Assembly (NCBI GenBank): GCA_036732565.1
Contig: DAINCF010000233.1
Location: 1-10,693, forward strand
Length of the DNA: 10,693 nt
Direction of reading: 5' to 3'
From: JAIVJN01 sp036732565
GTDB taxonomy: Bacteria > Acidobacteriota > Vicinamibacteria > Vicinamibacterales > UBA2999
The notes below the pieces were generated by a model that saw only the letters and a program-made list of their open reading frames with translations, made no database searches and was not told where the DNA came from. This document shows, piece after piece, positions 1 through 6,588 of the stretch (the stretch's first letter is position 1; every line of letters begins with the position of its first letter). Position numbers and translations under genes: made by a program.

Positions 1-156
1 GTCTCTCAGCTCATCGCGCGTGACCAGTTGATCCGCGCGGGCGAGCAACAGCTCCAACGCCCGCGCGGGCTGCGGCTCGAGCGCCACAGGACGGCCGGAC
101 TTGCGCAGCTCGCCTGAACCGGGCTCGAACTCGAAGACGCCGAAGCGGTAGGTCAC
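1..156 (-). CDS. Winged-helix transcriptional regulator, N-terminal fragment
   Basis: Only the first 52 residues are in the window; the gene continues past the left edge. The reading starts VTYRFGVFEFEPGSGELRKS, continues with a Q-P-x-R-x-L-x-L-L-L helix and ends LVTRDELRD. This is the standard beginning of the OmpR/PhoB-type winged-helix domain (Trans_reg_C): beta strands, then the first two helices. In Acidobacteriota and related phyla this start usually belongs to long proteins with C-terminal TPR, WD40/TolB-like or kinase modules, but the fused part cannot be seen. The start is a GTG at 154-156; a GAGGT lies about 14 bases upstream, a weak Shine-Dalgarno fit. It follows the SnoaL-like gene on the same strand after 63 bases, so the two could share a transcript. 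The DNA-binding role is confident; the target is unknown. Confidence 0.75.
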   Translation of the reverse strand, partial: MTYRFGVFEFEPGSGELRKSGRPVALEPQPARALELLLARADQLVTRDELRD

Positions 157-219
157 GCCCCAACCTTAGCACCTCGAACGCGCCTGGGCACGCGCGGGCG
201 GACGAAGCCACACCGATCG

Positions 220-579
220 CTATTTGGCGGTCTTCACCACCCACGACCGCAGCTCGGCGATCTTGCCGTCGCGGAAGCGGTAGAGGTCGCAGTAGGAGTA
301 CGGGACTTCGGTCTTGCTCTCATCCTTCATCGTCATGTCGCCGTAGCACGCAACGAAGTCTCCATCGGCGATCGTAGTCTGGACGGTAAATCTCGGCTCC
401 CCCGCATCGGCGCCCATGGACGCCATCCACTCGCGGATTGCGGCCTTCCCCTTCTTGTTCGCGTCGCCGACCATCGTCCACTCGACATCGTCGGCGCAGA
501 AGGCCAGCCAGCCCTCGGTATCGTTCTTCGCAAACGCCGCATTGACCTTCTCGATGATGTTCTTGGTGTTGGTGACCAT
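220..579 (-). CDS. SnoaL-like / NTF2-fold protein
   Basis: The product is 119 residues, the usual size of the SnoaL-like or ketosteroid-isomerase-like branch of the NTF2 fold. Visible family features are an N-terminal helix with AFAKNDTEGWLAFCADDVEW (residues 15-34), a helical K-x-A-I-R-E-W stretch near 45-51, and the closing strand pair YCDLYRFRDGKIAELRSWV (about 96-114). These folds form a conical pocket and act as isomerases, hydrolases or binding proteins; the substrate cannot be read from sequence. The ATG at 577-579 was chosen because an AGGAGG (587-592) sits seven bases upstream. A longer reading to 603 would add eight residues and place this ribosome binding site inside the gene. There is no signal peptide, so it is probably cytoplasmic. 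It lies downstream of aat on the same strand, separated by a palindrome. Confidence 0.8.
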   Translation of the reverse strand: MVTNTKNIIEKVNAAFAKNDTEGWLAFCADDVEWTMVGDANKKGKAAIREWMASMGADAGEPRFTVQTTIADGDFVACYGDMTMKDESKTEVPYSYCDLYRFRDGKIAELRSWVVKTAK

Positions 580-648
580 GGAGCGCCCTCCTCTACGCAT
601 CATGCCTCTGGATCGCGCCGGTCAACTATCACAATCTCGCAACGTACT

Positions 649-676
649 GTAGGGGCGGCTCGCGAGCCGCCCCTAC
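649..676. repeat. Perfect 28-bp GC-rich palindrome
   Basis: The left arm GTAGGGGCGGCTCG is followed directly by its exact reverse complement, with no spacer. It lies 41 bases past the aat stop codon and about 55 bases before the ribosome binding site of the SnoaL-like gene. Neither strand has a T-run after it, so it is not a standard intrinsic terminator, although it could stall or protect transcripts. GTAGGGGCG-type palindromes occur as dispersed intergenic repeats in several phyla, and that is the likeliest identity. Confidence 0.75.
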
Positions 677-717
677 CTGATCACCCTGCGCAACGTTGCG
701 GCCGTCGCGGCGTGGCG

Positions 718-1416
718 CTAGCCCAGCAGATCTGCGTCGATCACCCACGCTCCTCGGATGGGCGGCCGGAGCACGAGTGGCGCGATGATGCGCGTGAACT
801 CATGTCGTGGAATCTCGGTCGCGCCGAGCGACGCGAGGTGCGATGTCGACATCTGGCAGTCGATGAGCGGAAACTCCCAGCGCGACAACTGCGCGATGAG
901 ATGCGCGAGGGCGATTTTCGACGCGTCCGTCTGTCGCGTGAACATCGACTCGCCGAAGAACATGCGTCCGAGCGCGACGCCGTACAACCCACCGGCGAGT
1001 TGATCGTCGATCCACACCTCGATCGAGTGCGCGACGCCCGCCGCGTGGAGTCGCTCGTAGGCACGCAGCATCGGAGACCCGATCCACGTTCCGCGCTCGT
1101 ACGGCCGCGGCGCCGCGCACGCGCGCATCACCTCGCCGAACGCGCGGTCCGCCGTCACGCGATAGTCGCGCTTGCGCAGCCGCTTGGCAAGCGATCGCGA
1201 GATCCGGTGATCGCGGGCGAACAGCACCATGCGCGGATCCGGAGACCACCAGAGCACGGGATCGCCCTCGTTGAACCACGGGAAGATGCCGCGAGCATAG
1301 GCGTCGACGAGCCGCTCGACGCCGAGTCCCCCACCCGCGGCCAGCAGACCGTTCGGCTCACTCAGGGCGGCGTCAACCGGCGGAAAAGGATCCGAGGGAC
1401 CGAGGATAGGTATCAC
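718..1416 (-). CDS. aat: Leucyl/phenylalanyl-tRNA--protein transferase
   Basis: This enzyme moves Leu or Phe from aminoacyl-tRNA to N-terminal Arg or Lys of proteins, marking them for ClpAP degradation through the N-degron pathway; it is cytosolic. From the GTG at 1414-1416 the product is 232 residues, close to the 234 of E. coli Aat. It carries the family blocks in order: IPILGPSDPFPPVDAAL at the start, GLLAAGGGL, AYARGIFPW, WWSPDPRMVL, GGLYGVALGRMFFGESMF, DASKIAL and DCQMSTSHLASLGA. An ATG at 1492-1494 would add 26 residues (RSETSIVARPF...), but it touches the tRNA-His gene, leaving no room for a ribosome binding site, and the extra residues match nothing in the family. The start region is duplicated in tandem, with a short upstream reading frame (separate entry). 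Identity is very confident; the start is likely. Confidence 0.93.
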   Translation of the reverse strand: MIPILGPSDPFPPVDAALSEPNGLLAAGGGLGVERLVDAYARGIFPWFNEGDPVLWWSPDPRMVLFARDHRISRSLAKRLRKRDYRVTADRAFGEVMRACAAPRPYERGTWIGSPMLRAYERLHAAGVAHSIEVWIDDQLAGGLYGVALGRMFFGESMFTRQTDASKIALAHLIAQLSRWEFPLIDCQMSTSHLASLGATEIPRHEFTRIIAPLVLRPPIRGAWVIDADLLG

Positions 1417-1436
1417 GGACCGAGGAGCGGAATCAC
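1397..1436 (-). repeat. Tandem 20-bp duplication at the aat start, with a 7-codon leader ORF
   Basis: Two adjacent 20-bp copies (1397-1416 and 1417-1436) match at 17 of 20 positions. Read on the minus strand, each begins with GTG. The upstream copy reads V-I-P-L-L-G-P then TGA, and this stop overlaps the GTG of aat in a GTGA junction; the downstream copy reads V-I-P-I-L-G-P, the real Aat N-terminus. Because the unit is 20 bases long, the copies are in different frames. The arrangement could allow translational coupling, but no good ribosome binding site precedes the leader ORF, and it may be a chance duplication. Confidence 0.6.
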
Positions 1437-1467
1437 GAAGGGCTGGTGAGCGGAGCGAAAACGGCCG

Positions 1468-1476
1468 TGCTACAAT
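1468..1476 (+). promoter_or_regulatory. Putative extended -10 promoter of tRNA-His
   Basis: TGC followed by TACAAT (1471-1476) fits an extended -10 element. Transcription would start near 1483, about 12 bases before the mature tRNA 5' end. No convincing -35 hexamer is present, as is common with extended -10 promoters. The site lies inside the alternative 5' extension of aat on the other strand, another reason to prefer the shorter aat. Confidence 0.4.
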
Positions 1477-1494
1477 CGAGGTTTCCGACCGCAT

Positions 1495-1571
1495 GGTGAG
1501 TGTAGCTCAGTTGGTAGAGCACCGGACTGTGGCTCCGGACGTCGCGGGTTCGATCCCCGTCACTCACCCCA
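1495..1571 (+). tRNA. tRNA-His (anticodon GTG)
   Basis: A complete cloverleaf can be drawn. The acceptor GTGAGTG (1496-1502) pairs with CACTCAC (1561-1567). The anticodon stem CCGGA/TCCGG encloses the loop CTGTGGC with anticodon GTG. The T-arm is GCGGG-TTCGATC-CCCGT. The extra G at position -1 (1495) opposite discriminator C73 (1568) is the specific mark of histidine tRNA, needed by HisRS. The terminal CCA (1569-1571) is encoded in the gene. A hairpin begins inside the final bases. The 3' end of this gene is copied downstream at 1838-1854, which makes it a candidate integration target. Confidence 0.97.
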
Positions 1572-1593
1572 ATCACCTTCGGTGATTGGGTTT
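1568..1593 (+). terminator. Hairpin terminator of tRNA-His
   Basis: CCCAATCACC (1568-1577) pairs perfectly with GGTGATTGGG (1581-1590) across a TTC loop, followed by only TTT. The 10-bp stem starts within the tRNA 3' end. The short T-run makes it a weak intrinsic terminator, and it may instead help 3' processing. Confidence 0.6.
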
Positions 1594-1854
1594 CATGCCG
1601 GTCCTCAGGCACTCAGCCTTCGCGCTTCGCGCTCGGCTTTCGGGCACGAGCCCCGATCCCAATTCGGCAGCTTCAACGACCGTTTCACCGCAGTCCTCAA
1701 GCTGCGCGGCGCTCGCCTTCGGCTCATCGCGAATGGGCACGAGCCCCGATCCTAGTCCCAGCAGCTTCACGCAGCCCGTTTCACAGCAGTCCTAGGCACT
1801 CAGCCTTCACGCTTCACGCTCGGCTTTCGGGCACGAGCCCCGTCACTCACCCCA
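1592..1854 (+). repeat. Tandem tRNA-tail-like repeat array
   Basis: The 386 bases between tRNA-His and the PHP-ATPase gene hold no credible gene. Instead there are about three degenerate units of 75-100 bases, each closing with GGGCACGAGCCCCG (ending near 1655, 1748 and 1842). The first and third share a 48-base segment (1608-1655 and 1795-1842) with only two differences. The last unit runs into CCCCGTCACTCACCCCA (1838-1854), identical to the tRNA-His 3' end (1555-1571); extended to 27 bases, 24 match. GGGC-ACGA-GCCC in each unit can form a small hairpin resembling a T-arm. Two more units occur at 8897-9036. The array is probably built from repeated tRNA 3' ends left by recombination or integration, though this is an inference. 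Confidence 0.75.
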
Positions 1855-1957
1855 CCACCCACACCCCGATCAAGTAGAACGCTCTTTCGCAGCGAAATCT
1901 TACGCGTCGACAGTTCGGATCATTTTGCCGCACAGGTGTCTGGGACGGCTCGGCCCT

Positions 1958-4924
1958 CTACGGCTCTTCGAGAAGGTTTTGCCCCCAGCGGAGGCGATAG
2001 CGTCGCTCGCGTTCGAGAAACGCCCGCTCTCCGCCTTCCAGAATCTGGCAAACAAGCCCACGAACCTCAGTGTTCTCAAGCGAGCCCGCGTTGTAGTCAA
2101 TTTCCGGCAGACCGGTTCCGGCCTGCCGCGAGCTTGCGACGATCACTTGGTCGGCATCCGTGTTCACGACGAGGTTTGCGTTGTGCGTCACGATGATCAC
2201 TTGCCGTCGCTTGCGGGCGTCGCGGAAGTGTGGCACCAGCTCCTCGGAGACGGAGTTCGGGTCAAGATTTTCTTCGGGTTGGTCGACGATCAGCGGCCTT
2301 TGGTCCTGAAGGTCGACCGCGAGGTACAACAGAAGAAGGACCACCCCGCGCGTTCCCGGCGAAAGCTTTTCGATGGCCACACCGTCGTATTCGATGCCGT
2401 AACGAAGGCTGATGTGCTCGGTACCGTATAGCCATTCCGAGATGTCCTTGTACCAAGCGCGGCGCTGGTCGACGCTTACCCAAGGCGGCATGTTCTTCAT
2501 CTCGTTCTGAATTTCTTCGCGGAACTTGTCCATCGCCGCTGCGACATCTTCGGCAGAACCAGTCTTCCATGCTGGTACCAGATATTTCTCGGCCAGCTTC
2601 TTGATGCCTCCCCGACCACGCACTTTATTGCCAGAGCGGAGATCGAACTGGTCTTCTCCCTGATCGCACCACCGGTCAAGGTCGACGGTGCGTTCCGTTA
2701 CGAAGGCGAGTTTTCCAAGCGCGCCCTTTTTGCCGACGAGTCGCTCTTTCAGCGGCGCGTAGAGATTGCCCAGAACATCCTCTTCGCGTATCAGCTGTTC
2801 GAACACCAGACGATAGAGCTGAAGCCGAAGGGCAATGTGCTCCATCCGGCGCGCGTCAGCTCCTTTTGCTTGCTCGATCTGAGCGTCGAGTTTGACCAGC
2901 GCCAATTCATCGAGACCGATCTGCTTTTGGGCGTCGTCGTATTGTCGCTTGCGGTCGGCATCGATGCCGACCTCGGCCTTAACCTTGTCGCGCTCCGATT
3001 TCACGAGATTCAGCGGCCAGTGCGAATGAGGGACGGTTGCGGTGTCAATCGGCGCACTCGCATCACTATTTAGAGCGGCGCTGAGCGCTGCCTCAGCACG
3101 GGCGCGCGCGGCGGCGGTGGCGGCTTCGACGTTTCCTGAAAACCGAAGCTGGAACGATTTCCATTCCTCGGGCGTCAGCGCAGCACTGACGTATCTCTGT
3201 TGCATGGACGCGAAGCGGGTCGGCTCCGAGGCTTCAATGAGGTGCGTGGCGGCATCTTTGAGGTCATCGATCGTCTTAATGCGGAGGCGAAGGCCTTCGG
3301 CCCGCGCCTGGCCATTTGTACAGGACGTCTCCAGTGCAGCCAGAAGCTTGGCGCGTTCCTGGTTGCCCTTTGGAATCAGCTTCAACTGCTCCTTCTTGGA
3401 ACTCTCGATCTTCTTGGCCAAAGCCTCACGCTCGCGCATCGTCCTCAAGAGGCCATCCCGCAGAATCTCCTCCTGCACGATCGAGTCGCCGATGATATCG
3501 ATCTGCAGCTGGAGGTGTGCGTATGTGGTCCTGATCGGTTCAAGGAGACGCCGAGCAAGCTCGTCGAAAGTATCGGCCTCGAGATGCTCGAGAGGGTCCA
3601 TGCTTTCAAAGACGACGCGCTCCATCGCCGAGCGCAGCTCTGTTGCGAGACCTGTAGAGGAACACAACTTTTCAACAAAATGCTGCGACAGGTAGCGCAC
3701 TGATTCCGGCTCATCGGAGCGCGGTCTGGGGAGCATTTGCCGGCCAGTCGTTGTACCGTCGGCCCACGTAAGCTCCACGGCCGCTGCGCCCAGAAGATCG
3801 TCGGGGAAGGATGCACGCTTTAGGAAAGAGGCGTCTCCCTTCCCGGCATCCGGGGCATACGCACCCGCCGCGAGGATGTCAGCGAGTGCCGTCTTGCCGG
3901 ACCCGCGCGCACCGATGATGGCGACGAGTCCGCTATTCAGGCCGATGGAGTTCTTCTTCATCCATGGGGCGGCATCGAACGCCACCTTCTGGATCGTTAG
4001 CGCCGGAATCGTATATGAGGGTGGCTGGGCACCGATCCAGACGCGCTCGCCGGGCTCGACGACCGCCTGGCGAAGGCACTCGAACGTGAGATCGCCCTTG
4101 AGCCAGCAGAAACGATCCTGTTTCGGCTGGCCCGTCTCTTCCTCGTGGTGCGCATCCGAACCATGGAGGCACGGCTTCAGGACGCGGTAGTGTCTCTCCA
4201 TGAACTCGCGGTCGGCGCCGAGCCGTTCACCGAGCCAAAACGCTCGGTCCCCTGGTCTACTCGACCACATGATGTCGGCAAAGTTTTCAAGCTCCTTGCG
4301 CATCGCGGCGAAGGCATCATCGCCCTGAAGGCCGGACGTGCCATCACCGGTCTTGCAGGCGATCGCCACCAGACAGTTCTCGCGCATCCAGCGCTCGGCC
4401 TTGAACCTCTGCTTGAGATCGCGAAGCGAGGTCTTGAACTGATTGGCACCGGTCTTGAGCGCCCCGCGCTCATCTGTTTGCGTCGGATCGTGAGTTCTGC
4501 CCAGCGCGATGAGATCGGCGCGCGTGCAAATGTAGTCGCGCTCGCCGACGTTGAACTTCAGCTGTCCGAGGATACGCTCGATTTCCGCCTCGTGATTTGG
4601 GTCGGCAGGGGAGAAGAGCAGATGGATGTTGATCGGGTGCGCGGAAGTTGTCTTGGTATCGATCCGTAGTTCAACGTTGGGGAAGAGAAGCTTGACGTCT
4701 GATAGGCGTCCCGCCGCCTTGCGCTTTCGCACCTCTTTGTAGGTGTCAATGCAAAAGTAGTCGGTGACCCCGAGGGCCTCGATGCGAGGGTCAGATTGTT
4801 CGAGTGTATCGAGGTAGGTGTCCCAATTGCCACCGAACTGGTCATTCAGCAGCGTTCCGGGAGCGTGTAGATGAGGGTCCCAGCGGTGCCAAAGGGAACC
4901 GCGTAGATCGTGGACGGTGCTCAT
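1958..4924 (-). CDS. PHP-domain / SMC-like ATPase (TrlF-type AAA-like ATPase)
   Basis: The product is 988 residues. Residues 1-290 form a PHP metal-dependent hydrolase domain: H18-x-H20 in DPHLHAPGT, GVTDYF with D55, NVEL with E85, INIHLLF with H101, and HGSDAHH with H254, D257 and H259. An ABC/SMC-type ATPase follows: Walker A GARGSGKT (338-345), a long charged helical, probably coiled-coil middle (about 480-740), an LSPGTRG signature at 854, Walker B LIVDQPEENLD with D881 and E884, and an H-loop VIIVTHN with H914. This order matches the PHP-ATPases NCBI names TrlF-like, often found in accessory or defence regions; the inferred action is ATP-gated phosphoester or nucleic-acid hydrolysis. All key residues are intact. 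The ATG is three bases after the lipoprotein stop and has no good ribosome binding site, suggesting translational coupling. The substrate is unknown. Confidence 0.88.
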   Translation of the reverse strand: MSTVHDLRGSLWHRWDPHLHAPGTLLNDQFGGNWDTYLDTLEQSDPRIEALGVTDYFCIDTYKEVRKRKAAGRLSDVKLLFPNVELRIDTKTTSAHPINIHLLFSPADPNHEAEIERILGQLKFNVGERDYICTRADLIALGRTHDPTQTDERGALKTGANQFKTSLRDLKQRFKAERWMRENCLVAIACKTGDGTSGLQGDDAFAAMRKELENFADIMWSSRPGDRAFWLGERLGADREFMERHYRVLKPCLHGSDAHHEEETGQPKQDRFCWLKGDLTFECLRQAVVEPGERVWIGAQPPSYTIPALTIQKVAFDAAPWMKKNSIGLNSGLVAIIGARGSGKTALADILAAGAYAPDAGKGDASFLKRASFPDDLLGAAAVELTWADGTTTGRQMLPRPRSDEPESVRYLSQHFVEKLCSSTGLATELRSAMERVVFESMDPLEHLEADTFDELARRLLEPIRTTYAHLQLQIDIIGDSIVQEEILRDGLLRTMREREALAKKIESSKKEQLKLIPKGNQERAKLLAALETSCTNGQARAEGLRLRIKTIDDLKDAATHLIEASEPTRFASMQQRYVSAALTPEEWKSFQLRFSGNVEAATAAARARAEAALSAALNSDASAPIDTATVPHSHWPLNLVKSERDKVKAEVGIDADRKRQYDDAQKQIGLDELALVKLDAQIEQAKGADARRMEHIALRLQLYRLVFEQLIREEDVLGNLYAPLKERLVGKKGALGKLAFVTERTVDLDRWCDQGEDQFDLRSGNKVRGRGGIKKLAEKYLVPAWKTGSAEDVAAAMDKFREEIQNEMKNMPPWVSVDQRRAWYKDISEWLYGTEHISLRYGIEYDGVAIEKLSPGTRGVVLLLLYLAVDLQDQRPLIVDQPEENLDPNSVSEELVPHFRDARKRRQVIIVTHNANLVVNTDADQVIVASSRQAGTGLPEIDYNAGSLENTEVRGLVCQILEGGERAFLERERRYRLRWGQNLLEEP

Positions 4925-4927
4925 CGT

Positions 4928-5332
4928 CTACTTGCAGATCGCGTCCGCTTGCCGCACGCTACGCGCGCATCCGCCTATCATCTGGCCGTCAGTGTCATAC
5001 AGCGAGAACGCGACGTTTAGCTGTGCTTTTGCGACCATCTGATCGGCCAACGCCCGGAACTTGGCGAGTGTCGCCGCCTTGTTTCCCTCGTACCCGCGAT
5101 AGCCCTTTTGGGAGAACTGCAGCGTTGCGACGAAGTTGTTTCCGTCGGTAGATACCGCGACTTTTGTGAAGACACCGCCCTGGCACCAGTTGTTCGCTGC
5201 CGCCCTCGCGGCCTCGGGCGCCGTTACCTCACAGGGCTCATTTGGTTCCGAGTCGAATGCGGATTTACCGGTGCCCGTGCCGCCGCAAGCGGCCATGAAT
5301 AGGATCAAAACCAACGTTGCACGCTTTGACAT
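4928..5332 (-). CDS. Small predicted lipoprotein
   Basis: The product is 134 residues with a short lipoprotein signal: MSKR, then a hydrophobic stretch ending in the lipobox MAAC, with lipidation expected at C16. The mature part begins GGTGTGKSA and has four more cysteines (34, 50, 122, 133), enough for two disulfides, which fits an envelope location. No known domain is recognised. The ATG at 5330-5332 is preferred because GGAGG (complement of 5339-5343) lies six bases upstream; an earlier ATG at 5350 would add MRWRMA and put that site inside the gene. The stop is three bases before the PHP-ATPase start, so the two form an operon. A lipoprotein paired with a cytosolic ATPase is odd; it may be a chance neighbour, a sensor, or an immunity-type partner. 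The role is unassigned. Confidence 0.75.
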   Translation of the reverse strand: MSKRATLVLILFMAACGGTGTGKSAFDSEPNEPCEVTAPEAARAAANNWCQGGVFTKVAVSTDGNNFVATLQFSQKGYRGYEGNKAATLAKFRALADQMVAKAQLNVAFSLYDTDGQMIGGCARSVRQADAICK

Positions 5333-5364
5333 GGCCATCCTCCAGCGCATGGGAGACTAGCACA

Positions 5365-5646
5365 TCAATGGCAGACACAATCGGCATCCATCGGCCCGAC
5401 CGCACTCAGATCGTGACAGTCGTGACACCGGGTTTGGCTGATCGCATCGAGCAGCCCTTTCGTCCATGCGTGCCGGGGCACTTTCTGAACAGATTCGTCT
5501 CGGATAGCGGCACAGCAAACTGCCGAACATTTTCGAGCCACTTTCCCGTCGATGCCCGACTTCGCGTATGACGAGAACAAGTTGCTCAGCACATCCGGCT
5601 GTCCGACGAGCGCAACGTAGGCTTCAATCGACTCGCAAATCTTCAC
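5365..5646 (-). CDS. Possible small Cys-rich hypothetical protein
   Basis: This 93-residue reading lies in the same direction as, and 32 bases before, the lipoprotein gene. It has eight cysteines, including C40-xxx-CC and C74-xx-C77 (CHDCH), and an ordinary soluble-looking first half (SIEAYVALVGQPDVLSNLF). The only start is a GTG at 5644-5646 without a clear ribosome binding site. A shorter reading on the opposite strand (ATG at 5368) has an equally bland composition, so coding is uncertain. If real, the paired cysteines could bind metal. No family is recognised. Confidence 0.33.
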   Translation of the reverse strand: MKICESIEAYVALVGQPDVLSNLFSSYAKSGIDGKVARKCSAVCCAAIRDESVQKVPRHAWTKGLLDAISQTRCHDCHDLSAVGPMDADCVCH

Positions 5647-5814
5647 GACGCTTCTGACGCGGGTGAACTTCCGCGCAACGCGCTCCCTGCGTTACACCTC
5701 CGATGGCCCACGTCAACCGGCTCGGCCCTTCTCTGCATTGTGAAATGCGCATAAATACACAGTTGTTTCCGCGGAGCCGATGCGCGCGTTGATGAGGTAC
5801 GTTACCTTTCGACT

Positions 5815-6462
5815 GTGACGAGCCCAACGCAACCACCGTTGGCTGACGAGGAGCGCGATGCCATTGTGGTGGCAGTGAAGTCCGCCTTCACGAAGCTCAG
5901 AAACCTGTATCAAGAGATCACACCCGTCATTGAGAAGTACGGCTTCACTGTGCCTTCGGCCGGCGTAATCGCCCGCGACCTCTCTGAACGCATCGAAACG
6001 TCGATCGTCCAGCACTGTTCCTCCTTCTCAAAGGGACAGTTGCACTCTGATCTGCGGCGCGGCGGCCGTGATTGGGAAGTGAAGGTCTGCAAGGGCTCTG
6101 GGCTAACGATCAACCAGTCCAAGACAATCAGAGGAGAGAATTACATCATCGTCAACTACAAGGCGAGTTCTCAGGTCATCCGAATCTGGATTCTGTGGAA
6201 CGCGCAAGATGGATTCTTTTCGCCTCGGAAGCCCAACACGAACGCCAGGTATTTCCTGACCGCCGCTGAGGGATCACACATCGAAACGATCTTCCAGTCG
6301 GGAGGTCGATCACTACTCTCGTCGGCCAAGGACCCGACCGCGATAGCAGCCATCAGTGGTAGGCGGCGCGCGCTGCCGCATGAGACGGGCACCGCGCAAC
6401 CTACGCAGCGCCGCCCAGAACCGGTCGCGGCGGCTCGGATGCGTCGATCTTCATCTCGTTGA
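5815..6462 (+). CDS. Hypothetical protein, possible PD-(D/E)XK nuclease-like fold
   Basis: The product is 215 residues and starts at a GTG, the only start codon in the open frame; the nearest purine-rich site (GAGGT) is distant. Residues 1-65 are helical. Residues 71-130 look like a mixed alpha/beta core: HSDL with D79, then RDWEVK with E88 and K90, then TINQS with Q101, then hydrophobic strands YIIVNY and IRIWILW. An acid about nine residues before an E-x-K, followed by a Gln in a helix, is the pattern of PD-(D/E)XK nucleases, but this fold assignment rests on motif spacing alone. The last 40 residues are Arg/Pro/Ala-rich and look unlike a folded domain, so a frameshift near 6340 or a disordered tail is possible. 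The gene is divergent from the lipoprotein/PHP-ATPase operon, with a 168-base intergenic gap (5647-5814) from the Cys-rich ORF. Confidence 0.6.
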   Translation: MTSPTQPPLADEERDAIVVAVKSAFTKLRNLYQEITPVIEKYGFTVPSAGVIARDLSERIETSIVQHCSSFSKGQLHSDLRRGGRDWEVKVCKGSGLTINQSKTIRGENYIIVNYKASSQVIRIWILWNAQDGFFSPRKPNTNARYFLTAAEGSHIETIFQSGGRSLLSSAKDPTAIAAISGRRRALPHETGTAQPTQRRPEPVAAARMRRSSSR

Positions 6463-6588
6463 CCGTCGGGTTGGTCGTTCGTCCGTGACGGCCTCGCGTT
6501 CGGGCACAGTGGCTTGATGGGCTATCTCGCAGATTCATGCGCCGCATGCGTTTCGCAGATCACAGGACAACCTTCTCTCGAGGTGATC

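Noticed and set aside
712..1449. Long plus-strand open frame of 245 codons opposite aat
   Set aside because: It is the antisense of a clear aat gene; its Arg-rich composition and lack of family features are those of a GC-rich shadow frame.
1573..1795. Short frames on both strands in the repeat array after tRNA-His
   Set aside because: They translate tandem tRNA-tail-like repeats, giving repeated peptides; these are typical spurious ORFs.
1592..1854. CRISPR array
   Set aside because: Units are long, degenerate and directly adjoining, with no uniform short repeat separated by unique spacers.
3042..4669. Several plus-strand frames of 100-217 codons opposite the PHP-ATPase
   Set aside because: All are antisense to a gene with intact motifs throughout; they are Ser/Arg-rich or featureless.
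5368..5571. Plus-strand frame starting MADTIGIHRPDRTQ
   Set aside because: No ribosome binding site and no family resemblance; it competes with the minus-strand Cys-rich frame, which fits the operon direction better.
5624..5836. Minus-strand 70-codon frame across the divergent gap
   Set aside because: It runs through the probable promoter region, overlaps two better frames and has no recognisable features.
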